Shown: positions 38,313-45,852 of the stretch, piece after piece
Numbering within the stretch: position 1 is the stretch's first letter
How the letters are laid out: each line of letters opens with the position of its first letter
Assembly (NCBI GenBank): GCA_017744415.1
Contig: JAGIBJ010000022.1
Span: 1-59,750, forward strand
Direction of reading: 5' to 3'
Length of the DNA stretch: 59,750 nt
DNA from: Solirubrobacteraceae bacterium
Lineage (GTDB): Bacteria; Actinomycetota; Thermoleophilia; Solirubrobacterales; Solirubrobacteraceae
The notes under the pieces: generated by a model
The model's database searches: none
What the model was told of the DNA's origin: nothing
Seen by the model: only the letters and a program-made list of their open reading frames with translations
Position numbers and translations under genes: made by a program

Positions 38313-39199
38313 ACTTCTCGTTCTTCATGCGCGAGGTGTGGCGCTCCCTCTCGCGCAACGCCGTGCCCTCGTTCGCCGCGATGGCTTCCGTGCTCGTCAC
38401 GATGCTCGTGCTGGGTGCGTTCATCCCCGTGATGCAGATGGCCAACGCCGCTGCGGATCAGACCCGCGACAAGGTGTTCGTCTCGGTGTTCCTCAAGAAC
38501 GACGCGACCAAGACGGACGTCGCCCGCGTCGGCAAGACCCTCGAGGGTGCGCCCAACGTGAAGTCGGTGCAGTTCATCTCCAAGGGCCAGGCGCTCAAGG
38601 AGCAGAAGAAGGTCGACCCGGAGGCCTTCAAGGTGCTCGGCGACTCGAACCCGCTGCCCGACGCCTTCCGCATCACGCCCAAGGATCCCGACGAGATCCC
38701 GGCGATCATGGCGGCCCTCGCCCCGACGAACTCGGCCGGCGCGCAGGCGCCGATCGACCCGAAGATCGACGAGGTCAAGAACGCTCGCGAGACCCCGAAG
38801 CTCCTCGGCGTGATGAACGCGATCCGCCTCGGCACCGGGCTCTTGGCCTTCCTGCTGATCGGCTCGAGCATCCTGCTCGTCGGCAACACCATCCGGCTTT
38901 CGCTCTTTGCGCGCCGCCGCGAGGTCGAGGTGATGAAGCTCGTCGGCGCGACCGACTGGTTCATCCGCTGGCCGTTCGTGCTCGAGGGCCTGATCGTCGG
39001 CCTCCTCGGTGGCGTCATGGCGATCCTGGTGCTCCTCGTCGCGAAGACGGCGCTGCTCGGCCCGCTCGAGACGGTGCCCGTCGTCAACGGTCTCTCGACG
39101 CTGAGCTTCGCGCTGCTGGCCGGCGTGCTGATGATCGCGTCGGTCGCGGTGAGCGCACTGGGCTCCGGCCTTTCGCTGCGCCGCTTCCTGAAGGTCTGA
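38309..39199 (+). CDS. ftsX: Cell division protein FtsX
   Basis: 296-residue membrane partner of FtsE. Seen: TM1 after RNAVPSFAAMASVLVTMLVLGAF, an extracytoplasmic domain of about 130 residues (VFVSVFLKNDATKTD to APIDPKIDEVKNA), and the FtsX permease core with three TM helices, including LFARRREVEVMKLVGATDWFIRWPFVLEG. The extracytoplasmic domain usually recruits an NlpC/P60 or amidase hydrolase; no such gene is adjacent, but ctpA follows. It overlaps ftsE by 4 bases, so translation is coupled. Confidence 0.94.
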   Translation: MNFSFFMREVWRSLSRNAVPSFAAMASVLVTMLVLGAFIPVMQMANAAADQTRDKVFVSVFLKNDATKTDVARVGKTLEGAPNVKSVQFISKGQALKEQKKVDPEAFKVLGDSNPLPDAFRITPKDPDEIPAIMAALAPTNSAGAQAPIDPKIDEVKNARETPKLLGVMNAIRLGTGLLAFLLIGSSILLVGNTIRLSLFARRREVEVMKLVGATDWFIRWPFVLEGLIVGLLGGVMAILVLLVAKTALLGPLETVPVVNGLSTLSFALLAGVLMIASVAVSALGSGLSLRRFLKV

Positions 39200-39252
39200 C
39201 GCCCTGCACCGCTCAGGCCTGGCGATCGGAGTCGCCGTCGCCGCCCGCGCTC

Positions 39253-39258
39253 TACGCT
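39253..39258 (+). promoter_or_regulatory. -10 box TACGCT of a leaderless promoter
   Basis: TACGCT lies 10 nt before ATG 39269. Confidence 0.45.
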
Positions 39259-39268
39259 GGGTGGTCTG

Positions 39269-40477
39269 ATGTTGCGGCGACTCCTCGCGCCCGTCATCTG
39301 CCTGATCCTCGCGCTGGCCGCGGGCATCTGGCTGGGCGGGCATCCTGATCGGCTTCCGGGCCCCGTGCGCGATGCGCTGATCCAGAAGGATCTCGCGATC
39401 GTCGGTGAGGGCCTCGGCGTGCTCGACCGTCGCTATTACCGCGAGCCCGATCAGCGCGCCGTCGCCGACGCCGCGCTGAAGTCGGCGGTGGAGAGCCTCG
39501 GCGATCAGTACTCGGCCTACCTCTCCCCGAAGGACCTCATCCGCTTCAACGAGGTCACCGGTGCGAAGTTCGAAGGCATCGGCGTCGAGATCCAAAAGGT
39601 GGCGAAGGGGCTGAAGATCGTGCGCGTGTACGACGGCTCGCCGGCCAAGCAGGCGGAGCTCAAGCCGGACGACGTGATCGTGCAGGCGGCCAACAAGCCG
39701 CTGGCAGGCCTCTCGTCGCAGGCGGCCAGCGCGCTCATCCGTGGGCCGAAAGGCACGAAGGTGAAGCTCGAACTCCAACGTGGCGACGAGACGATCACCA
39801 AGGACGTCGGCCGCGACGAGGTGCGCATCCCGATCGTCGCGTCGCGCTACGACGCCAAGGAGAAGGTCGGCATCGTCCGTCTCGCGAGCTTCTCGGAGGG
39901 CGCGCACGGCCAGATCGCCGTCGCGATCGACGCGCTGCGCAAGAAGGGAGCCCAGGGGATCGTGCTCGATCTGCGGTCGAACCCGGGCGGGCTGGTCGAA
40001 GAGGCCGTGCGCACGTCAGGACTGTTCCTGAAGGGCGGAACCGTGGTGACGACCAAGGGCCGCGCCGTGCGAGAGCGTACGCTCAAGGCTGGTGACGACC
40101 CCAAGTATCCGAACCTTCCCCTCGTGGTCCTCGTCGACGAGAGCAGCGCCTCTGCGTCCGAGATCGTCACGGGCGCGCTGCAAGATCGAGGCCGGGCCAA
40201 GGTCTACGGCACGCGCACGTACGGCAAGGGCGTGTTCCAGGAGATCATCGAGCTCTCTTCGGGCGGCGCGATGGACATCACCGTCGGCCAGTACTTCACC
40301 CCGAAGGGCCGCAACCTCGGAGGCGCAGGCGTGACGAAGGGCAAGGACGTGAGCCGCGGCAAGGGCCTCGCACCCGATGTGAGCGCCGTCGACGACCCGA
40401 AGACGCCGAAGGTCGACGAGGCCGCCGAGAAGGCGATGGAGGCCGTCGCCGCGCAGGTCGCGGCGAAGCGCCCATGA
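39269..40477 (+). CDS. ctpA: S41 family C-terminal processing peptidase
   Basis: 402 residues. Seen: N-terminal anchor helix (LLAPVICLILALAAGIWLGG); short N-domain (YREPDQRAVADAALKSAVESLGDQYSAYLSP); PDZ domain (FEGIGVEIQKVAKGLKIVRVYDGSPA through AASALIRGPKGT); and the peptidase core with the nucleophile Ser in DESSASASEIVTGAL and the general-base Lys in GTRTYGKGVFQ. CtpA-type enzymes trim exported proteins at their C-termini. It follows ftsX by 69 bases and overlaps rnr by ATGA at its end. Confidence 0.93.
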   Translation: MLRRLLAPVICLILALAAGIWLGGHPDRLPGPVRDALIQKDLAIVGEGLGVLDRRYYREPDQRAVADAALKSAVESLGDQYSAYLSPKDLIRFNEVTGAKFEGIGVEIQKVAKGLKIVRVYDGSPAKQAELKPDDVIVQAANKPLAGLSSQAASALIRGPKGTKVKLELQRGDETITKDVGRDEVRIPIVASRYDAKEKVGIVRLASFSEGAHGQIAVAIDALRKKGAQGIVLDLRSNPGGLVEEAVRTSGLFLKGGTVVTTKGRAVRERTLKAGDDPKYPNLPLVVLVDESSASASEIVTGALQDRGRAKVYGTRTYGKGVFQEIIELSSGGAMDITVGQYFTPKGRNLGGAGVTKGKDVSRGKGLAPDVSAVDDPKTPKVDEAAEKAMEAVAAQVAAKRP

Positions 40478-42582
40478 GCCCGCGCGGCGGTGCCGGCGGA
40501 TCCCGGAAGGGCAGCGGGCGCGGCAAGGGCCCCAGCGGCGGAGGCGGCGCGAAGCGCAACTCCGGCCGGCACGGCGGGCGCGGCTCCGGCAGCACGCAGG
40601 GGCGTCGGGCCCGTGAGGAGTGGCAGCCGCGTGACGATGCCCCTCGTGGCGATCGCCCCCGCGGCGACTGGCAGCCCCGCGACGACCGTCCTCGTGGCGG
40701 CCCCCGGCCCGGACGCGGCGGCCCGCGACGCGACGGCCGTCAGGGCTCGGGCGCGGGCGGCGCGGGCGAGCGACGTGGCCCGCGCATGCGAGCCGACGGC
40801 GGACGCGTCTGCCTGATCGTCCGGCAAGGCAAGTTCGTCGTCGCCGATCCGTTCTTCGGTCCCGGCGAGCGCTGGGTGCTCGGCCGCGGTGGAGCGAAGG
40901 CGGGCGAGCTCGCGCTTGTCGTGCCGCAGGGCGGCCCCGACGGTCCGCCCGAGGTGGTGGAGCGCCTCGGCGATCCCGAGGTCACCCGCGACGTCCTGGC
41001 GGCGCTGCTGCGCGAACGCGACTACTCGCCGGTGCACGACCCGCACGTGCTGCGAGCCGCGTCGGAGGCGGTGCGCGCCGAGGACCCGGCAGCCGCCGAT
41101 CGCACCGACCTCAGGCACGTGCCGACGTTCACGATCGATCCGACCACCGCCAAAGACTTCGACGACGCGATCTCCGCGGAGGAGCTCGACGGCGGCCGGG
41201 CGCGCGTGCTCGTCCACATTGCCGATGTCACGAGCTTCGTGCAGCCGGGCGACGTCGTCGACAAGGCCGGCCGCGCCCGCGCCACCTCCACCTACATCCC
41301 AGGGCTCGTCGCGCCGATGCTCCCGCCACAGCTGGCCGACGACGCCTGCTCACTGGTGCCCGGTGCCGAGCGGAGGGCGGTGACCGTCGACATGCTCGTC
41401 CGCGACGGTCGCTGCCTTGGGGCGCGCGTCTACCGATCGATGATCAGGTCGGACGCCCGTCTCACCTACGACGAGGTGGACGAGGTGTTCGAGGGCCGGC
41501 GGCCCTCCGAAGATCCGTGGGCTGAGCCGCTGCGCATCGCGCGCGAGGTGGCCGCGGAGCTGTTCGCGCGTCGCGAGTCGGCGCTCGAGCTCGACATCCC
41601 CGAGCCCGAGTTCACGTTCGATCCCGACGGCCGCGTCACCTCGCAGAGGGAGAGCTCGCACACCGAGAGCCACCGGCTGATCGAGCAGCTCATGGTGCTT
41701 GCCAACGAGCAGGTCGCGCGCATCCTGCAGGCGCAGGGTGCCCAGGGGCTGTTCCGCATCCACGAGTCGCCCGAGGTGAAGTCGGCGGAGCGTCTCGTCG
41801 ACCAGCTCGCTTCGCTCGGCATCCCGGTGCCGGCGTTGCCGGACGAGATGGGGCCGCGCGACGCTGCCGAAGCGGTCGTCGAGTGCTCGAAGATCGTGGG
41901 CGACGCCGTCAAGCGCGCCGGTCGCGGCCACCTGGCGCTCCCGATCCTCGTGCTCCGCGCGCTCAAGATCGCCAGCTACTCGCCCGCCAATCTGGGCCAC
42001 GCCGGGCTCGGGCTGTCGCACTACTGCCACTTCACGTCGCCGATCCGCCGCTACCCCGACATCGTCTGCCATCGCGCCGTGCTCGCGCTCGCCGAGCGTG
42101 GCCGCGCGGAGATCGGCGAAGACACGGGCGGGGGCCCCGGCCGCGCGTTGGCCTACGACGAGGATGAACCGATCGCGGAGCTTGCCAAGCACTGCTCCGA
42201 CCAGGAGCGGGCCTCGATGGGCGTCGAGCGCGAGGCCGATCGCATCGCCAAGGCCTACCTCCTGCGCGATCTCCGCGACCAACCGGGCGGGCGTGAGCGC
42301 GTGTGGCGGGGCGAGGTCACCGGCATGGTGTCGGCCGGCCTGTTCGTGAACTTCGGTGGCGGCTTCGACGGGATGATCCCGCTCAGCGCGCTGCGCGGCG
42401 ACTGGTGGGAGATGGCCGACGAGGGCACCGCGATGTTCGCGTCGTCGTCGGGATCGGTGATCCGCCTCGGCGACCCGTGCGAGGTGATGGTCGACCGGAT
42501 CGACGCCGTGCGCGGACGCGTGGATCTGCATCCGCTCGCCGTCGGCGGCGATCTCGAGTCGGCGCGCTCGACGCGTCGGTGA
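40474..42582 (+). CDS. rnr: RNB-domain exoribonuclease (RNase R/RNase II family)
   Basis: 702 residues. The first 110 are disordered and rich in Gly/Arg (RGG-like, with WQPRDD repeated), an RNA-binding type extension. Then a CSD-like segment, then the RNB catalytic domain with TIDPTTAKDFDDAISAEEL (Asp ligands for Mg), PEFTFDPDGRV, EQLMVLANEQVA, and SHYCHFTSPIRRYPDIVCHR. A C-terminal S1 domain follows (EVTGMVSAGLFVNFGGGFDGMIPL). It degrades RNA 3' to 5'; RNase R also matures tmRNA and clears mRNAs in trans-translation, and smpB and ssrA are both in this window. Coupled to ctpA by ATGA. Confidence 0.92.
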   Translation: MSPRGGAGGSRKGSGRGKGPSGGGGAKRNSGRHGGRGSGSTQGRRAREEWQPRDDAPRGDRPRGDWQPRDDRPRGGPRPGRGGPRRDGRQGSGAGGAGERRGPRMRADGGRVCLIVRQGKFVVADPFFGPGERWVLGRGGAKAGELALVVPQGGPDGPPEVVERLGDPEVTRDVLAALLRERDYSPVHDPHVLRAASEAVRAEDPAAADRTDLRHVPTFTIDPTTAKDFDDAISAEELDGGRARVLVHIADVTSFVQPGDVVDKAGRARATSTYIPGLVAPMLPPQLADDACSLVPGAERRAVTVDMLVRDGRCLGARVYRSMIRSDARLTYDEVDEVFEGRRPSEDPWAEPLRIAREVAAELFARRESALELDIPEPEFTFDPDGRVTSQRESSHTESHRLIEQLMVLANEQVARILQAQGAQGLFRIHESPEVKSAERLVDQLASLGIPVPALPDEMGPRDAAEAVVECSKIVGDAVKRAGRGHLALPILVLRALKIASYSPANLGHAGLGLSHYCHFTSPIRRYPDIVCHRAVLALAERGRAEIGEDTGGGPGRALAYDEDEPIAELAKHCSDQERASMGVEREADRIAKAYLLRDLRDQPGGRERVWRGEVTGMVSAGLFVNFGGGFDGMIPLSALRGDWWEMADEGTAMFASSSGSVIRLGDPCEVMVDRIDAVRGRVDLHPLAVGGDLESARSTRR

Positions 42583-42609
42583 GTTCGTCGGCCCGGCCCG
42601 GCCCGGCGC

Positions 42610-43815
42610 TCAGACCGGGACGGTCTCGCGGGCGAGGTCGAGCACGACCCCGGCGGCCGCTTCGGTGCCGCCCCCGGTGAGCAGGCCTTCGCCGAGCTCG
42701 GCGGCACGGGCCGCGACCTCGGGACGGAGCGCGCGCTTGGCAGCGCTGCGGATGGCGGCGACATCTGGCGAGCGGCCGTGCAGCACCACGCCGGCGCCGA
42801 GAATCTCGACGCGCTCGGCGTTGCGCGGCTGGTCGGCCGTCTGGGGGTAGAACACCATCGGTACGCCGTGCACGAGCGACTCGCAGGTCGAGTTCATGCC
42901 GCCGTGCGTGATGAAGAGCGTGGTGCGGGCGAGCACCGGCAGCTGGGGCACCCAGTCGCGGACGATCGCGTTGGCCGGCAGCTCGCCGAGCTCAGCGGGA
43001 TCGGTGCGTTTGCCGATCGAGAGCAGCACCGGGCCGGGGTGGTCGGCGAACGCCTTGAGGCAGGTGCGCAGGAAGTCCGGGCGCTCGTTGAGGCGCGTGC
43101 CGAGCGAGATGTAGATCAGCGGCCCGTCGGGGATCTCGTCGAGGAACGCGTGGTCGGGTTGGACGCGCTCGACGGCGGCGCCGACGAACGTGACGTCGTC
43201 GCCGATGTCGTCGCCACCCGGCTGCAGCTCACGCGAGACGTAGGCGAAGGTCTTGTCGGCACGGCCGGCGAGCATCGTGACCGGGTCGCCCGGATCGACG
43301 CCGAAGCGGCGCTTGATCCGCGCCCGGGTGCGAGCCCAGCGCGCGAGGTGGGGGAGGCCGCCGAGCACTTCCTTGAGCAGCCCGACCTTCGCCCGGAACG
43401 TCGGATCGAGGTCGGCGGTGACGACGAACGTCGTGCTGGACGTGACGGCGGGGACGCCGCGCTCGGCGGCGGCGAGCCGGCCCCAGGGGACGAGGGAGTC
43501 GACGATCACGACATCCGGCTTCACCTCGTCGATGAGCTCGAGCGACCAGGGGTACGCGCGCTCGGTGGCGAGCGCCAGGAGCCGGAGGATCTCCGGAAGC
43601 CCGGACGCGGGCGTGTCGGCCATCTCGGCGAGGCCGGCCGGGAACGGCAGGGGCTCGACGCCGACCGGCTCGAGCTTGAGCCGGTAGTCGGGCGTCGAGG
43701 TGCAGAAGATCTCGGCTCCGTGCGCCTTGAGGGTCGTCATCACCGGGAGCAGCGGGCCGAGATGGCCCGTCGTCGGCATGGTGAAGACGAGTACACGGGT
43801 CGGACGAGATCCCAT
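42610..43815 (-). CDS. Glycosyltransferase, MGT/UGT-like (GT1 family), copy 1
   Basis: 401 residues of GT-B fold. N-terminal acceptor domain begins VLVFTMPTTGHLGPLLPVMTTL; C-terminal donor domain contains PLIYISLGTRLNERPDFL, IVRDWVPQLPVL and the UGT signature THGGMNSTCESLVHGVPMVFYPQTADQPRNAERV. These enzymes transfer sugars to natural products, lipids or macrolides; donor and acceptor are unknown. The -10 box TAGCTT on the reverse strand (43825-43830) precedes ATG 43815 by 9 nt. It is paralogous to the next gene upstream. Confidence 0.9.
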   Translation of the reverse strand: MGSRPTRVLVFTMPTTGHLGPLLPVMTTLKAHGAEIFCTSTPDYRLKLEPVGVEPLPFPAGLAEMADTPASGLPEILRLLALATERAYPWSLELIDEVKPDVVIVDSLVPWGRLAAAERGVPAVTSSTTFVVTADLDPTFRAKVGLLKEVLGGLPHLARWARTRARIKRRFGVDPGDPVTMLAGRADKTFAYVSRELQPGGDDIGDDVTFVGAAVERVQPDHAFLDEIPDGPLIYISLGTRLNERPDFLRTCLKAFADHPGPVLLSIGKRTDPAELGELPANAIVRDWVPQLPVLARTTLFITHGGMNSTCESLVHGVPMVFYPQTADQPRNAERVEILGAGVVLHGRSPDVAAIRSAAKRALRPEVAARAAELGEGLLTGGGTEAAAGVVLDLARETVPV

Positions 43816-43824
43816 AGCCCGAAG

Positions 43825-43830
43825 AAGCTA
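43825..43830 (-). promoter_or_regulatory. -10 box TAGCTT of a leaderless promoter (GT copy 1)
   Basis: Reverse-strand TAGCTT lies 9 nt before ATG 43815 in the 75-bp gap between the two glycosyltransferases, giving copy 1 its own promoter. Confidence 0.5.
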
Positions 43831-43890
43831 CATGACCAATGGTGCCGCCGCGTGTGGGGTCGGTCGCAATTGAGCGGGCGCCTACGGGCG

Positions 43891-45123
43891 TCAGGCGGCC
43901 GCCGCCGCGGGCACCTCCACGGCGCGAAGCAGCGCAGCTTCGATGATCACGTCGGCGGCGGCTGCGGCGCCGCCGCAGGCCAGGAGCGAGCTGCCCAGCT
44001 CCGCGGCGCGGTCGCGGGCACCCGAGGTGCGCACGGCGGCCACGGCGGCGCGGATCTGCTCAGGGTCGGGGCAGTGGCCGCGCAGCACGGTGCCGGCGCC
44101 GAGCGCGGCGATGCGGCGGGCGACGAGCGGTTGGTCGGCCGTCTGGGGCGCGAAGACCATCGGCACGCCGTGAACGAGACCCTCGGTCGTGCTGTTCATG
44201 CCGCCGTGCGTGATGAATGCTTCGGCGCGTGCGAGGACGGCGAGTTGTGGCACCGACCGGCGCACGATCGCGTTGGCGGGCAGCTCGCCAAGCTCGGCGG
44301 GATCGAGGCGGTCGCCGATCGAGAGCACGACGGGGCCGGGGTGGTCGGCCAGGGCGGTGAGGATGCTCCGGAAGATGTCGGCGCGCTCGTTGTAGAGCGT
44401 GCCGAGCGAGGCGTAGATGAGTGGTCCGTCGGGGAGCTCCATGGCGTCGAGGTCGGGGTGCTCCGGGCTTGCCGGTCGCACGGCCGTGCCGATGTAGCGG
44501 ACGCTCTCGTCGAAGTGCTCGGGGCCGGGCTGAAGCTCACGGCTCGTGTGCGCGATGGTGAGATCGGCGAGGCCCGCGAGCAGGTCGACCGGGCCGCCGG
44601 CGTCCAGGTGCCAGCCGCGCCGGATGCGCCGACGCGAGCGGGCGTACCGCGCCAGCGACGGGATCCCGGTGGCGATCTCGCGAACGAGGCTGAGCTTGCC
44701 CTCAAGCGAATCGTCGAGGTCGCCGTGCAGCACGAACGTCGTGCTCGAGCAGACGCACGGGATCCCGAGGTGCTCGGCGGCGAGGCGGCCCCATGGGGCC
44801 ATCGAGTCCACGACCACTACGTCCGGGCGTTCGCGCTGCAGCGCCTGGATGCACCAAGGAAGGATGCGCTCGGTCATGGTGGTCAGCAGCTCGCAGACGT
44901 CCGCGAGACCATCCGGCGGCAGGCCGGCCTTCTCGGCGACGATCTCGGGGTACTCGATGAGACGGGCGCCTGACGAAGCAATCTTGGCCTCATACATCGG
45001 CACCGAGGTGCTGACGACGTCACAGCCGCGCTCGACGAGCGCGGCGAGGACGGGGATGAGGGGATTGATGTGTCCGCTCGTTGGCAGCTGGAACACACAG
45101 ACGCGCGGTTGCGCGGGGGACAT
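43891..45123 (-). CDS. Glycosyltransferase, MGT/UGT-like (GT1 family), copy 2
   Basis: 410 residues, same fold and motif order as copy 1: VCVFQLPTSGHINPLIPVLAALVERG, PLIYASLGTLYNERADIF, IVRRSVPQLAVL and THGGMNSTTEGLVHGVPMVFAPQTADQPLVARRI. The strong identity across the donor domain and the tandem arrangement point to a local duplication with divergence of the acceptor domain. The start is ATG 45123, not the open-frame ATG 45153, because the reverse -10 box TACCTT at 45131-45136 lies 7 nt before it. Confidence 0.9.
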   Translation of the reverse strand: MSPAQPRVCVFQLPTSGHINPLIPVLAALVERGCDVVSTSVPMYEAKIASSGARLIEYPEIVAEKAGLPPDGLADVCELLTTMTERILPWCIQALQRERPDVVVVDSMAPWGRLAAEHLGIPCVCSSTTFVLHGDLDDSLEGKLSLVREIATGIPSLARYARSRRRIRRGWHLDAGGPVDLLAGLADLTIAHTSRELQPGPEHFDESVRYIGTAVRPASPEHPDLDAMELPDGPLIYASLGTLYNERADIFRSILTALADHPGPVVLSIGDRLDPAELGELPANAIVRRSVPQLAVLARAEAFITHGGMNSTTEGLVHGVPMVFAPQTADQPLVARRIAALGAGTVLRGHCPDPEQIRAAVAAVRTSGARDRAAELGSSLLACGGAAAAADVIIEAALLRAVEVPAAAAA

Positions 45124-45130
45124 AGCGGCC

Positions 45131-45136
45131 AAGGTA
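45131..45136 (-). promoter_or_regulatory. -10 box TACCTT of a leaderless promoter (GT copy 2)
   Basis: Reverse-strand TACCTT lies 7 nt before ATG 45123. Confidence 0.55.
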
Positions 45137-45240
45137 GACGGCGCTCGCGGCATTTACCAGTAGTCGGTGCGTAGCGGTTCTCCGGGCGATTTCCGGCTAT
45201 GCCCACGTTTGACCGATACTCAAAGTGGCACGACTCTTGA

Positions 45241-45256
45241 TGTGACGGCGATCACG
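45241..45256. promoter_or_regulatory. CRP-like palindrome TGTGA-N6-TCACG
   Basis: TGTGACGGCGATCACG matches the CRP/FNR-family consensus TGTGA-N6-TCACA at nine of ten positions. It is in the 213-bp divergent region between glycosyltransferase copy 2 and smpB, about 105 nt from the former and 80 nt from the latter. Confidence 0.35.
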
Positions 45257-45322
45257 CAGGCGAGCGCTCATTCAGGTGACGACGCGGGTCGCGTCGTCGA
45301 CGGGCCGTGAGTCCGGCTCATC

Positions 45323-45328
45323 TAGACT
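45323..45328 (+). promoter_or_regulatory. -10 box TAGACT of a leaderless promoter
   Basis: TAGACT lies 8 nt before ATG 45337, the smpB start. Confidence 0.55.
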
Positions 45329-45336
45329 CATGACCG

Positions 45337-45828
45337 ATGGCCAAGAGTCCGGCACGAGGGGGCAAGCGCCCCGGCGATCGCGACATCACGCGCAACCGTG
45401 ATGCGTCGTTCCGCTACGAGCTGCTCGAGACGCTCGAGTGCGGGATCTCGCTCACCGGTACCGAGGTGAAGGCGCTCCGCGACGGTGGCGCGCACCTGCG
45501 CGATGCCTACGCGGTGCTCCGCAACGGCGAGCTGTGGCTCGTCGGCGGTCACATTCCGCCCTACGGCAATGCCTCTCGCTGGAACCACTCGCCCGATCGC
45601 GATCGCAAGCTGCTCGCGCACCGGCGGCAGATCGACAAGCTCGCCGGTCAGATCCAGACCAAGGGGCTCACCATCGTGCCGACGCGCATGTACTTCAACG
45701 ACGACTCGCGCGTGAAGATCGAAGTGGCGCTCGCACGCGGCAAGGACCGCTTCGACAAGCGCCACACGATCAAGGAGCGCGACATGGCACGCGACACCGC
45801 TCGCGAGATGGGCGCGGTCCGGCACTGA
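45337..45828 (+). CDS. smpB: SsrA-binding protein SmpB
   Basis: 163-residue protein that binds the tRNA-like domain of tmRNA and places it in stalled ribosomes. Seen: basic N-terminus; NRDASFRYELLETLECGISLTGTEVKALRDGGAHLRDAYAVLRNGELWLVGGHIPPY; SPDRDRKLLAHRRQIDKLAGQIQTKGLTIVPTRMYFNDDSRVKIEVALARGKDRFDKRHTIKERDMARD with the basic C-terminal tail that enters the decoding centre. The tmRNA gene it serves is 13 kb downstream at 58626. Confidence 0.97.
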   Translation: MAKSPARGGKRPGDRDITRNRDASFRYELLETLECGISLTGTEVKALRDGGAHLRDAYAVLRNGELWLVGGHIPPYGNASRWNHSPDRDRKLLAHRRQIDKLAGQIQTKGLTIVPTRMYFNDDSRVKIEVALARGKDRFDKRHTIKERDMARDTAREMGAVRH

Positions 45829-45852
45829 GCCGAGGCCACGGGGCGTTCGCCG

